A program made the translations under genes and the position numbers. A stretch of DNA of 64,000 bases from positions 96,310 through 160,309 of the forward strand of contig CAMAPT010000002.1 of assembly GCA_945860225.1 (NCBI GenBank), in the 5' to 3' direction. This DNA is from Chitinophaga pinensis (GTDB lineage: Bacteria > Bacteroidota > Bacteroidia > B-17B0 > Aurantibacillaceae). Below the pieces are notes generated by a model, which was not told where the DNA came from, searched no databases, and saw only the letters and a list, made by a program, of their open reading frames with translations. Of the stretch, positions 55,914 through 64,000 are shown piece by piece. Numbering within the stretch: the first letter of the stretch is position 1; each line of letters begins with the position of its first letter.

Positions 55914-57173
55914 TTAATCTTTTATTGCTAAGTTACCGTTATTTATGATTGCTATAACATTACCTATTAATTCAGTATCAATAAAAGGTGAGTTTGTTGT
56001 AGATGAAATAACATCTGATTTTTTGAAAACCCATTTTTTATTAGGGTCAAAAACTGTTAAATCAGCAACTGAATTTTCATTTATAGGTGAATTTTCAATT
56101 CCTAAGATATTTCTAGCATTTACTGTTAATGCTTTTAAAACAGTATCTAAGTCAAATTCTTTCGCATTTTTTAATGAGCTAAAAACAGTTTGAAGAGAAA
56201 TGTTTCCGAATGATGCGTTATCAAACTCAACATCTTTTTCCTCTTTGTCGAATGGTCTGTGATCTGAAACAATTGTATCAATTGTTCCGTCCTTAAGACC
56301 TTCCCAAAGTGCAATTCTATCAGATTCTCTTCTTAAAGGAGGCATTAATTTAAAATTTGAATTAAAATCAAGAACATCTTTTTCATTAAATACTAGATGA
56401 GAAGCGTGAACATCTGAAGTAATCGATAATCCTTTTTTCTTAGCTTCTCTTATTAAATTAACACTTTCGGCACATGATATACCTGTTAAGTGGATTGTTC
56501 CTTCTGTGTATTCCAAAAGTCGAATATTTCTTTCTACTTGAATTATTTCAGCAATTGTAGGGTCAGCTTTTAATCCTGTTTTTGTAGATGCTTCACCTTC
56601 ATTTACGATACCTTTTCCTGCCATTGAATTATCACGAGAAAAAGCAATTATTTTACCGCCAAAATTTTTACTGTACAACAATGCTCTATACATAATTCCT
56701 GAGTTAACAGGAACTAAATCATCTGAAAACAAACGAACTCCAGATTGATACATATCATACATTTCAGAAAGATTATGTCCCTCCATTTTTTCAGTAATTG
56801 CACCTAAAACATGAAGATTTGTAATTTCATTTTCTGCTTTTTTTAAGGCGTAGTAAACTTGAGATTTACCATCAATAACTGGGTTTGTAGAGGGTAAGAT
56901 TGCAACATGAGTATATCCTCCAAAAGCTGCTGCTTGAAGTCCGGTTTCAATAGTTTCTTTATGTTCTTCTCCTGGATCACAAAAACTTGCTTTTAGATCT
57001 ACCCAACCTTTAGAAACATGAAGATTTTCACTTTCAATTATTTTTGCTTCATTATTTATTATTGATTCAGCAATTTTTGTAATGATTCCATTTTCAATTA
57101 ATAAGTCCATTTTTTTTCCATCAAATGATGAGTTTGAATCAATGATGATAGCCTTTTTAATAAGAATTTTCAT
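55914..57173 (-). CDS. pyrC: Dihydroorotase homologue lacking metal ligands
   Basis: A 419-residue amidohydrolase of the type I dihydroorotase family by overall sequence ([53 protein letters not shown]). The metal-binding HxH after the first strand is missing: at residues 61-63 it reads Lys-Ala-Ser. The later His positions are also altered (AFSRDN; LTGIS). The Asp of SDHRP remains. It is therefore probably non-catalytic, like the PyrC' subunits that support aspartate carbamoyltransferase, unless its chemistry differs. It lies 21 bases downstream of the BatA gene. Confidence 0.85.
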   Translation of the reverse strand: MKILIKKAIIIDSNSSFDGKKMDLLIENGIITKIAESIINNEAKIIESENLHVSKGWVDLKASFCDPGEEHKETIETGLQAAAFGGYTHVAILPSTNPVIDGKSQVYYALKKAENEITNLHVLGAITEKMEGHNLSEMYDMYQSGVRLFSDDLVPVNSGIMYRALLYSKNFGGKIIAFSRDNSMAGKGIVNEGEASTKTGLKADPTIAEIIQVERNIRLLEYTEGTIHLTGISCAESVNLIREAKKKGLSITSDVHASHLVFNEKDVLDFNSNFKLMPPLRRESDRIALWEGLKDGTIDTIVSDHRPFDKEEKDVEFDNASFGNISLQTVFSSLKNAKEFDLDTVLKALTVNARNILGIENSPINENSVADLTVFDPNKKWVFKKSDVISSTTNSPFIDTELIGNVIAIINNGNLAIKD

Positions 57174-57194
57174 GTTAAATATATTTTCTTCTAA

Positions 57195-59252
57195 TTATTT
57201 TTTCCAAAATTTTAATAGTGCCATTTCAATAATCAAAAATAAAAGGGCAAACATTAAAAATAATTTCCAGTATTCATAAGGTTTTTTTAAATCAACTTTC
57301 GTTAATGTTTGTCCTTCAGAAATTTCAGAAAATATAATATGTTTTATACCTTGATTTTCGAACATTGTATTAATTTCAGTAGGAGTGAAGCAACTAATAT
57401 CTGATTCAACTCTATTGTAATTTAAAGAGATTAAACCTTTAGGTGATTCATCAATAATTTGGTAGGTACCTGACTTTAATTTTTCTATTACTTCTAAACC
57501 TCCTAAAGAAAGGAATGAAATTGTTTCTTTTTGAATTATTAATGGTATAAAATCTATTTCCTCATTTTTAATATGAATCGGTAATTCACTTTTTGAACTT
57601 GAATAAATAGGGAATTTAGAATCTTCCCCAATTGTCAATGAAATAGGTGTTTTACGTTTGCTTAATTCAGCGGTTCTTAATAAAATAGTACTGAAAAGTG
57701 CGTTTGAAGAAAAACTTCCATAATTAGGGGAAAGTGAACTTGAGAATAAAAAGACATTGAAATTACTTAAAGACCTGCTATACAATGGAGAACCATTTTG
57801 AAGTTGAATCAATCCTATAGATTGTGTTTTTGATGTAATATTTGATTTATATGCTTTTGCGATTGTAGGTAAATTTAGTTTTCCTGGATTTTTCTCAAAA
57901 ACTGATTTAAAAAAGTCATCATCAAAATTTAAGTTTTTAATTTTTACTCCTTCAGTAAAAGATTTTCCAAGAGAAGGCATTTTTAGTGAATTTAAAAAAG
58001 TATTCCACCCACTATTATTTGGTTCAATATCTTCTCCAGGGAATAAAGCTAATGAGCCACCATTTGAAGCGTAATCATATAACTCATCTGCTAATCCGGA
58101 TGTTATTTCTTTACTGCCATTTATTACTACTAGGTCTTTGTTTTTTAAGTATTCTGATGTTAAACTAGATTGATTGACTTCAGTAACTTGATAAAAATTA
58201 TCTAAACTATAAACAAGTGAAATATTATTTATCGAATTTTCTCCATTTATAATTAAAATTTCTGATTTTTTTGAAACTAAATAGCTAAAGAAATATTCAT
58301 CATCGTAATAAAATTGCTTGTCATTCACACTTACTTTTCCTTTTTTAAATCCTGCTTTAGATTCAATAAAATTAATTGTAGTTATAGAGTTATCATTTGC
58401 TTTTACATCAATAAAAACATCTCGTTTAATAGTGCCTATTTCTAGATGTAACTCAGTATTTGTACTATTATTTTTACTGAAATTTTTAACTCGAACATTT
58501 AACTCATTATTTTCTCCAATTTTTTGTATAGGTGACGAAAACCAAACAGAGTCTATTAATATATTTGATGATTCTTGTGGAGTTAACTTGATAGGATAAT
58601 AGTAAGATTCTTGATCACTTTTTAATTTTGATAAATCACTACTATTTTTTTGAAAATCGGATAGAATTATAAATTGTTGATTTCCAATTTTATTGTTCGT
58701 TTCATGTTCTTTTTTAATTGTATTTTTCTCCCATTCAATAATTGTTGAAATATTTCTAGAAATCGGACTAATATCAATTTTATCTAGTCTTTCTAATGCA
58801 TCAAGCTTTGAAACAACACGTTGTTCAATTCCACTCATTTCATTTGTAACTAAAATAAATCGGGTATCTAGATTTGCATCAGTGATAATTTTTCTTGCCA
58901 TTTCTCTAGCTTCAGAAATCAATTCACCTTCAGTTCCTTTCATAGACATAGAAAATGAATTATCTATGTAAATGGCGATTATAGGTTTTCCACCTTTTGA
59001 AGAATCGGAAGAAATTGGGATAAAAGGTTGTGCAAATGAAATTACTAAAAATGAAAAAAATAATATTCTAGATATAAGGATTAGTAGATGTTTAAGTTTT
59101 TGTGTAGATCGAGTTTGTTGATCCACAAATTGAATAAACTTTAAGCTAGAAAAGTATAGTGTTTTATACTTTCTAAAATTGAACAAATGAATTATTATTG
59201 GTATTATCAGTACACCAAAAGCCCAAAGAAATTGAGGATATACAAATTTCAT
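57195..59252 (-). CDS. BatA-type membrane protein with VWA domain
   Basis: A 685-residue protein. The N-terminal BatA/aerotolerance helices (MKFVYPQFLWAFGVLIIPII; a second helix near residues 58-80) are followed by a von Willebrand A domain with the MIDAS sequence DNSFSMS. A later region, from EILIINGENSINNIS, resembles a class I glutamine-amidotransferase-like fold, and the protein ends in one helix (LFLMFALLFLIIEMALL). The full-length protein is Bacteroidota-specific; the function in envelope or stress biology is unsettled. It heads the run to murQ. Confidence 0.88.
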   Translation of the reverse strand: MKFVYPQFLWAFGVLIIPIIIHLFNFRKYKTLYFSSLKFIQFVDQQTRSTQKLKHLLILISRILFFSFLVISFAQPFIPISSDSSKGGKPIIAIYIDNSFSMSMKGTEGELISEAREMARKIITDANLDTRFILVTNEMSGIEQRVVSKLDALERLDKIDISPISRNISTIIEWEKNTIKKEHETNNKIGNQQFIILSDFQKNSSDLSKLKSDQESYYYPIKLTPQESSNILIDSVWFSSPIQKIGENNELNVRVKNFSKNNSTNTELHLEIGTIKRDVFIDVKANDNSITTINFIESKAGFKKGKVSVNDKQFYYDDEYFFSYLVSKKSEILIINGENSINNISLVYSLDNFYQVTEVNQSSLTSEYLKNKDLVVINGSKEITSGLADELYDYASNGGSLALFPGEDIEPNNSGWNTFLNSLKMPSLGKSFTEGVKIKNLNFDDDFFKSVFEKNPGKLNLPTIAKAYKSNITSKTQSIGLIQLQNGSPLYSRSLSNFNVFLFSSSLSPNYGSFSSNALFSTILLRTAELSKRKTPISLTIGEDSKFPIYSSSKSELPIHIKNEEIDFIPLIIQKETISFLSLGGLEVIEKLKSGTYQIIDESPKGLISLNYNRVESDISCFTPTEINTMFENQGIKHIIFSEISEGQTLTKVDLKKPYEYWKLFLMFALLFLIIEMALLKFWKK

Positions 59253-59256
59253 GTTT

Positions 59257-59264
59257 CAAATATA
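59257..59264 (-). promoter_or_regulatory. TATATTTG next to the BatA start codon
   Basis: On the minus strand TATATTTG (59264-59257) ends four bases before the BatA ATG. If it is a -7 element, the transcript would be nearly leaderless. The nearest TTTG upstream is 26 bases off, too far, so the call is uncertain. Confidence 0.25.
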
Positions 59265-59380
59265 ATCAATTTAGATTAAAGTCACTTCTACAAAGTTAAA
59301 AGACTTCCGATTCGTTTCAGTTTGATGAGTTTTTTATTCGTTTATTCTGTTGTATTTTAGAGCTTTAATTTAAAAGTGAT

Positions 59381-59848
59381 TTAAGTTAGTTTTCTAATAA
59401 TCTCTTCATTTAAAGGGAAAATTTTAATTAGATCGTTGAAAGAGAATAATTCAAAATCAGAAAACTCAAATCCAGGCGAAACAACACATGATACTAGTGA
59501 ATATGAATTATCATCAAATACGGATGATCCAAATATTGTATCTTTCGGCACTAAAAAATAGGGAGTTTCATTTTCAAATATATTATTTCCTACTTTAGTT
59601 TGAATATGACCATTTTCATTTAAAGTATGAACTAATAAAGGGCTACCGTCGTGGAAAAACCACAATTCATCACTTTTAATCCTGTGAAATTTTGAAACAT
59701 TTTCTGATGTCAATAAAAAATAGATTGATGTCATTAATTTTCTATCCTTACCAGGAATTGTTATTTCAGATCGGTATGTTTCCGAATAAAAACCTCCTTC
59801 CGGATGAGGGAGTAAATTTAATTTTTTTACTAAAGATTCAATGTTCAT
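59381..59848 (-). CDS. Cupin (DUF985) family protein
   Basis: A 155-residue cupin of the DUF985 family. NLLPHPEGGFYSETYRS and TSIYFLLTSENVSKFHRIKSDELWFFHDGSPL carry the metal-binding His and Glu of cupin motif 1. The later FLVPKDTIFGSSVFDD and SLVSCVVSPGFEFSDFELF correspond to motif 2. The natural substrate is unknown. It is 10 bases from the outer-membrane protein gene and probably the last gene of the run from nth. Confidence 0.87.
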   Translation of the reverse strand: MNIESLVKKLNLLPHPEGGFYSETYRSEITIPGKDRKLMTSIYFLLTSENVSKFHRIKSDELWFFHDGSPLLVHTLNENGHIQTKVGNNIFENETPYFLVPKDTIFGSSVFDDNSYSLVSCVVSPGFEFSDFELFSFNDLIKIFPLNEEIIRKLT

Positions 59849-59858
59849 AGTGTTTTAT

Positions 59859-60611
59859 TTATTCAATTGGTCCTTTTAAAGGTTGCTCTCCCTGTGTTCT
59901 TATTGTTGGGAAAAAATATTTCAAATCAAGCGATAAATAATTACCTTCTACTTTTCCAAATAATAAGGTAGAATGCGTTTGTTTAGATACAGAATGAATT
60001 GATTTTAAGTCTATTATTTGATTAAGAGGGACGCAAATTGATCCTCCAAAATAAAAGAAACCATATTTTGAAGTTCTGTATTCAAAACCAATATTAGCAT
60101 TGATATTAAGTCCTATTTTATTTGAATAATACCCATAGTTTTTAAATGAATGACTACCTCCTGTTTCTGTTATTTTTTTTATATCAGTAGGGATAAATCG
60201 TAAGGCTAAACCCATTGAACTATTCATGAATATTTTTTGACCTAATTGTATGTAAACCAATCCATTAATTGGTATTTCATAACTTATGAATGAAAAGTGA
60301 TCGCTAACAGTAACATTTGTATCGGTTAAAGACATATTTAGATTATAATTTCGTTGAGTGAAATTTAAACCTGACTCAAATGCTATTAATTTTGTAATTC
60401 CTTTTCTAATTGTTCCACCAAAAGAATATCCTAAAGTTTGTGTTAAATTGAGAGAGTAATTTTCGCCATTCAAATTAATCCCTTTACTTCCACCAAAAGA
60501 ACTAGGGAAGAGTGGTCTAATTTGAACTCCAAAATAAGAAGGAAATTTCTCTCTTTGTGAAAAAGAATAAATGGATATAAGAACTAATATAAATGATAAA
60601 AATAATCTCAT
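59859..60611 (-). CDS. Outer-membrane beta-barrel protein (porin-like)
   Basis: A 250-residue exported protein with a signal peptide (residues 1-18, ending in IYSFSQ). Alternating hydrophobic strands with aromatic girdles follow, for example SYEIPINGLVYIQLGQKIFMNSSMGLALRF and ANIGFEYRTSKYGFFYFGG. This is the pattern of PorT/OmpW-like eight- or ten-stranded barrels of Bacteroidota. No specific function can be given. It follows the nitroreductase gene by 43 bases. Confidence 0.75.
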   Translation of the reverse strand: MRLFLSFILVLISIYSFSQREKFPSYFGVQIRPLFPSSFGGSKGINLNGENYSLNLTQTLGYSFGGTIRKGITKLIAFESGLNFTQRNYNLNMSLTDTNVTVSDHFSFISYEIPINGLVYIQLGQKIFMNSSMGLALRFIPTDIKKITETGGSHSFKNYGYYSNKIGLNINANIGFEYRTSKYGFFYFGGSICVPLNQIIDLKSIHSVSKQTHSTLLFGKVEGNYLSLDLKYFFPTIRTQGEQPLKGPIE

Positions 60612-60654
60612 GAAATTTATAAACGAATCAGTAAAATTAATAGTAGATTTGAAA

Positions 60655-61242
60655 TTATTGATTAATCCATTCTGTTGTATATTCTAGGGGTTTTCTGTGT
60701 GACTTTGGCCATTCAATAGAAGGGTAACCAATATAAAATAAACCTAGACATTTGTCTTTTTCACCCAAACCTAAGAAAGCATTTGTTTTTTGACTATAAA
60801 TTAATTTTGGTGTTGCCCAAAAACCGCCTAATCCATAAGCTGTACAAGATAAATGTAGATTTTGTATAGCACAAGCAACTGCTTCAATTTCTTCGATTTC
60901 AAGTATTTTTTCTTCTTTTTGTCTTTCCATGCAAATAGCAATTACTACTGAAGATTTTAATGGTCGAGTAATTAATTTAGCTAATTTAAGATCATTTTGA
61001 TCTTCTTTTTTTGTTTCTTCTAAATATGTCTTCCCTAAAAAATCGCTTAATTTTTGAGTTCCTTTTTCAGTAAAAACTTTAAATCTCCATGGTTGAGTAT
61101 TTCCATGTGTGGGTGCCCATTGAGCATTATTTAATAACAATTCAATCTGTTCTTTATGAACTTTTCTATCACTAAATTGCTCAGGATAGATTGTTCGTCT
61201 ATTTTTAATTAATTCTGTTATTTCGGATAAATTATATCTCAT
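60655..61242 (-). CDS. Nitroreductase family flavoprotein
   Basis: A 195-residue FMN-dependent oxidoreductase fold. IKNRRTIYPEQFSDRKV and NNAQWAPTHGNTQPWRFKVF carry the FMN-phosphate residues. AVACAIQNLHLSCTAYGLGGFWATP and LGLFYIGYP complete the family pattern. It resembles YdjA-type small nitroreductases, whose physiological substrates are unclear. It lies 25 bases after nth. Confidence 0.9.
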   Translation of the reverse strand: MRYNLSEITELIKNRRTIYPEQFSDRKVHKEQIELLLNNAQWAPTHGNTQPWRFKVFTEKGTQKLSDFLGKTYLEETKKEDQNDLKLAKLITRPLKSSVVIAICMERQKEEKILEIEEIEAVACAIQNLHLSCTAYGLGGFWATPKLIYSQKTNAFLGLGEKDKCLGLFYIGYPSIEWPKSHRKPLEYTTEWINQ

Positions 61243-61267
61243 TTTAATTTTTTGTTAACGATTAAAA

Positions 61268-61915
61268 TTAGTCTTTTAGTTCTTCTAAAGCTTTTTTTGT
61301 TCCTATATTTCTTGTTATAAAATCTTTTTCAAATTTTGGATTCCTTGCAGGAGAGTATTCTCTTCCATAAAATATTATTTGGAGATGAAGTTTGTTCCAA
61401 AGTTTTTTAGGAAAAAGTTTTTTAGCATCTTTTTCTGTTTCAATTACATTTTTACCTTTTGTAATTCCCCATCTTATTAGTAATCGATGTATATGAGTAT
61501 CAACAGGAAATGCTGGAACTCCAAATGCCTGAGACATAACTACTGATGCGGTTTTATGTCCAACACCTGGAAGCTCTTCGAGTAACTCCATATTTTCAGG
61601 TACATTACCATTGTATTTATCTATTAAAATGTGTGATAAATTATAAATTGCACGCGATTTTTTTGGAGATAACCCACATGGTTTAATTATTTCACGAATA
61701 TCATCGGGAGATAATTTTATCATATCAAATGGATTGTTTGCTAATTTAAATAGAGTAGGAGTAACCTTATTAACCATAATATCTGTACATTGTGCTGATA
61801 ACAAAACAGATATAAGTAAAGTATATGAGTCTGTATGATCCAAAGGGACAGGTGTAGTGGGGTATAATTTTTCTAATTCTTGAATAATATATTTTCCTTT
61901 TTCTACTTTTAACAT
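61268..61915 (-). CDS. nth: Endonuclease III without the iron-sulfur loop
   Basis: A 215-residue DNA glycosylase/AP lyase of the HhH-GPD family that excises oxidised pyrimidines. The helix-hairpin-helix LEELPGVGHKTASVVMSQA holds catalytic Lys121, and Asp139 is in FPVDTH. The C-terminal four-cysteine [4Fe-4S] loop present in E. coli Nth is gone; the protein ends YGREYSPARNPKFEKDFITR and has no cysteine there. The same ending appears in Nth of relatives from memory, so it seems a clade trait rather than damage. Confidence 0.94.
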   Translation of the reverse strand: MLKVEKGKYIIQELEKLYPTTPVPLDHTDSYTLLISVLLSAQCTDIMVNKVTPTLFKLANNPFDMIKLSPDDIREIIKPCGLSPKKSRAIYNLSHILIDKYNGNVPENMELLEELPGVGHKTASVVMSQAFGVPAFPVDTHIHRLLIRWGITKGKNVIETEKDAKKLFPKKLWNKLHLQIIFYGREYSPARNPKFEKDFITRNIGTKKALEELKD

Positions 61916-61962
61916 ATATACTTAATTTACTTTTGTATTTTTTACCTTTCTAAAATTAGAAT

Positions 61963-62199
61963 ATGAATAACAAAGATAGAGTCTTTCCTCAATATCGAAA
62001 ATTAGTTAACGAAAAAGCGTATTATAAAATAATTGATTCTAGAAATTTTGAGGAAATTCAATTTATCGGATCAATAAAAAAAATCTTTAAAATAAATGCT
62101 ACTCAATATCCTGAAATTTTAAAAATCGATGATATGCTAAATTTGACAAATGAAAACTATCTAGAATCTTCTGAAAAAGAATGGAATGAATTGAGTTGA
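61963..62199 (+). CDS. Small hypothetical protein
   Basis: A 78-residue acidic and basic mixed protein on the plus strand, alone between nth and the OmpA gene, which are both on the minus strand. The frame starts with ATG 61963. A TACTTTTG (61928-61935), a possible -7 element, is 27 bases upstream. Helical pieces such as FPQYRKLVNEKAYYKIID are likely. No family is recognised, and it could be a clade-specific gene. Confidence 0.55.
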   Translation: MNNKDRVFPQYRKLVNEKAYYKIIDSRNFEEIQFIGSIKKIFKINATQYPEILKIDDMLNLTNENYLESSEKEWNELS

Positions 62200-62224
62200 A
62201 ATTTTCTTTTTTGTAATACAAACT

Positions 62225-64000
62225 TTATTTATCAGATTGAACAGATTTCACCGAAAATATTACATCAACACGTCTGTTTTTTGCTCTATCGGCATCCGTT
62301 TTTTCTGGACTAACTAGTAAAAGTGAATTACTAAATCCTTGAAATCTCAATCTTTTAGAATCTATTCCTTTTTTTATTAATTCAGAATATACATATTTTG
62401 CTCTTTTTCTACTGAGTTTCATATCATCACCACAACAAACATGACCTCTTATAAATGCATTTATTTGTTTGTTTTGATTTAAAAAATTAAATAAATCATC
62501 CATTTCTTTTATAGAACTTTGGTTTATTACAGGATCAATACCTTCAAATTGTGCACCCATAATAACTAAGGCTACCGAATTTTTTAGATTTTCGACATTT
62601 ATGTTGCTGAGTTTTTTATCCATTTCAATAAACTTGTATTTGGCTGGATTTTTATTAGATGATTTTTCTCTTACTATTAAATTATCTATTTGATTTTGAG
62701 ATTTTCCTGAGGTATTAAATTCAGTATTTCCATCTTCATCCATTTCAAATTGAATCATTTCATTTTCATCGATTTTTTCAATTACAGTATCTTCAAAAGT
62801 GGTTTTTTCAGTTTCTACTTTTTGAACATTAAGAGGATCATTGCTTCTAGTATTATTTTTTGAAAAAATAATATCAACTCTTCTGTTTTTACTTCTATCT
62901 CTTTCTGTTAATTCTGGTGATACCATTAATAATGTATTACTAAATCCTTGATATCTTAATCTATCTTCCTGAACACCTCTTCTAATTAGTTCAGAATAAA
63001 CATGTTTAGCTCTTTTTTTACTAAGTGGCATCTCATCTCCGCAGCAAACATGTCCTCTAATAAATGCATCAACTGAGTTGTTTTTTAAGAGAAAATTAAG
63101 TAGATCATCCATTTCTATCAAAGATGAAGCTGTGATTATTGGTTCATCTCCTACAAATTCAAGATTCATATTTAATAATATAATGGATTTATCCAAATCT
63201 TGAATTCTAATTTTTGATAATCTCATTCCTAAATCAGGGTGATTTTGTAAGCCTTGCCTATTAGTTGCTGAGGATTTTTCTTTTATGACAATTCTGTCAA
63301 TTTGATCTTGCGTTTTTCCTTCTATTGAAATTTTTTCGGTAACATCAAGTGGGTTTTCAATTATTTCCTTCGAAATTTTATTATCAATTTTTGGATTGTT
63401 TATTTTAATTTTCGGAATTGATAAAGTATCATTTTTTTTAGTTAAAGTATCTTTGGTAATAGTAACTAATGAATTTTCGCTAGTTGTTTTATCCTTCTCA
63501 ATAAATGACTTTTCTAGTTTTTGTTTATTCTCATATATTTTAGCTACTTGCTTATAATTTGATGAGTCAGAAGTAGAACTAATAATGGTATCAGTATCAT
63601 ATGAGATTATCTTATCTTCTATAAGTTCTGTTTCAATTTGATTTGTATTTGTTAAAATTCTTGAATTTTCTGTTGACATTAATTCAGGTGATACACCTTT
63701 AGTATTGAATGGATCTTCGTTTTCAGTGTCTTTTGAAGGTAACAGAATAATAGGATCTTTGTATCTATATTTAATATCAACACGTCTCCAATTAAAACCA
63801 TCAGTATATGAATATAAAAATGAAGGTGGATACTCTAGATTTGTTGGTTTATATTGATGTATCACAATCGCTGAATCAATAGAACCTTTTATAGAGTTCA
63901 TTCTTTTTTTAGACCTAATTTGATTATAAACGTCAGATCCATTTTTTTCTACATATCCAACAATTTCAATAATTTCAATAGGTTTAGTTTTAATTTCATA
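62225..64000 (-). CDS. Multi-module OmpA-family protein (partial, N-terminus beyond the window)
   Basis: The frame is open past the ATG at 63901 up to the right edge, giving at least 591 residues. The visible N-terminal part is the end of one OmpA-like module (EIVGYVEKNGSDVYNQIRSKKR ... RRVDIKY). Two further, mutually similar modules of about 150 residues follow, each with FIRGHVCCGDxM, LSxKRAKxVYSELIxxG, RLxxQGFSN and KNRRVDxIFS. OmpA domains bind peptidoglycan. Here the canonical Asp of GHTD is replaced by Cys-Cys. Each module is preceded by a similar linker (GKTQDQID / GKSQNQID). It probably tethers the outer membrane to the wall. Confidence 0.85.
   Translation of the reverse strand, partial: YEIKTKPIEIIEIVGYVEKNGSDVYNQIRSKKRMNSIKGSIDSAIVIHQYKPTNLEYPPSFLYSYTDGFNWRRVDIKYRYKDPIILLPSKDTENEDPFNTKGVSPELMSTENSRILTNTNQIETELIEDKIISYDTDTIISSTSDSSNYKQVAKIYENKQKLEKSFIEKDKTTSENSLVTITKDTLTKKNDTLSIPKIKINNPKIDNKISKEIIENPLDVTEKISIEGKTQDQIDRIVIKEKSSATNRQGLQNHPDLGMRLSKIRIQDLDKSIILLNMNLEFVGDEPIITASSLIEMDDLLNFLLKNNSVDAFIRGHVCCGDEMPLSKKRAKHVYSELIRRGVQEDRLRYQGFSNTLLMVSPELTERDRSKNRRVDIIFSKNNTRSNDPLNVQKVETEKTTFEDTVIEKIDENEMIQFEMDEDGNTEFNTSGKSQNQIDNLIVREKSSNKNPAKYKFIEMDKKLSNINVENLKNSVALVIMGAQFEGIDPVINQSSIKEMDDLFNFLNQNKQINAFIRGHVCCGDDMKLSRKRAKYVYSELIKKGIDSKRLRFQGFSNSLLLVSPEKTDADRAKNRRVDVIFSVKSVQSDK

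Noticed and set aside
57986..58971. Several plus-strand frames opposite the BatA gene
   Set aside because: They lie wholly inside a well-supported gene on the other strand and show no family features.

Overview
This is a 64 kb stretch of a low-GC genome from the phylum Bacteroidota. The evidence is gene content and order typical of that phylum (purH-mreBCD-mrdA-rodA, exbB-exbD-exbD-tonB, gcvT next to comB, a prenylglyceryl-phosphate synthase next to pnuC, DUF6702/HupE, a BatA-type protein beside a dihydroorotase homologue) and promoters of the Bacteroidota form TTTG-N19-TAnnTTTG. The order or genus cannot be fixed from the sequence. I saw no tRNA, rRNA, CRISPR array, transposase, integrase or phage gene. 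Most of the window is ordinary chromosomal housekeeping DNA.

Layout, left to right. (1) 1-7 kb: the start of miaA and a DUF6702 protein on the minus strand, then on the plus strand HupE/UreJ, a large M1 metallopeptidase, a two-gene ABC exporter with a degenerate ATPase, and a second, shorter M1 peptidase. (2) 7-12.5 kb: phenylacetyl-CoA oxygenase genes paaA, B, C, D and the isomerase paaG on the minus strand, with an unannotated 35-residue membrane-peptide ORF between paaC and paaD and a phosphoribosyltransferase at the end. The reductase gene paaE is divergent. (3) 12.6-16.6 kb: ether-lipid synthase, TenI/ThiE-like protein, PnuC and a nicotinamide riboside kinase-like ATPase, facing a biotin carboxylase. 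(4) 16.7-20.8 kb: rpmH, a glycosyltransferase, gcvT, comB and an unknown membrane protein. (5) 20.8-28 kb: two minus-strand operons. One is YfiR-TPR-HAMP/SpoIIE phosphatase-pseudouridine synthase. The other is ExbB-ExbD-ExbD-TonB. (6) 28.4-39.8 kb: gcvP, an unknown membrane protein, and the cell-shape cluster behind purH. (7) 39.8-53 kb: PAP2 phosphatase, a PD40 protein, a polytopic protein, an APC permease, waaA, a CBS-ACT protein with nadK, eno, an acyltransferase and clpB. (8) 53.1-64 kb: a mostly minus-strand block. It holds BatA, a dihydroorotase homologue without metal ligands, a methyltransferase, a second phosphoribosyltransferase and murQ; then nth, a nitroreductase, an outer-membrane protein and a cupin; and a multi-module OmpA protein running off the right edge.

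How the genes work together. The paa genes activate the aromatic ring of phenylacetyl-CoA (epoxidation by PaaABCE, isomerisation by PaaG), but the ligase and the later beta-oxidation genes are not here. gcvT and gcvP are two of the glycine-cleavage components, and gcvH is elsewhere. MreBCD, PBP2 and RodA form the lateral wall elongation machine. ExbB/D/TonB energise outer-membrane transport. WaaA builds the lipid A core, and MurQ recycles wall sugars.

The points I consider most worth following are these: the YfiR-like gene paired with a HAMP-SpoIIE phosphatase, the ABC exporter flanked by two M1 peptidases with a Q-loop-less ATPase, the 35-residue ORF inside the paa operon, the dihydroorotase homologue stripped of metal ligands, the OmpA protein with repeated GHVCCG modules, and two paralogous phosphoribosyltransferases in one window. 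I did not find a clearly new defence or mobile system.
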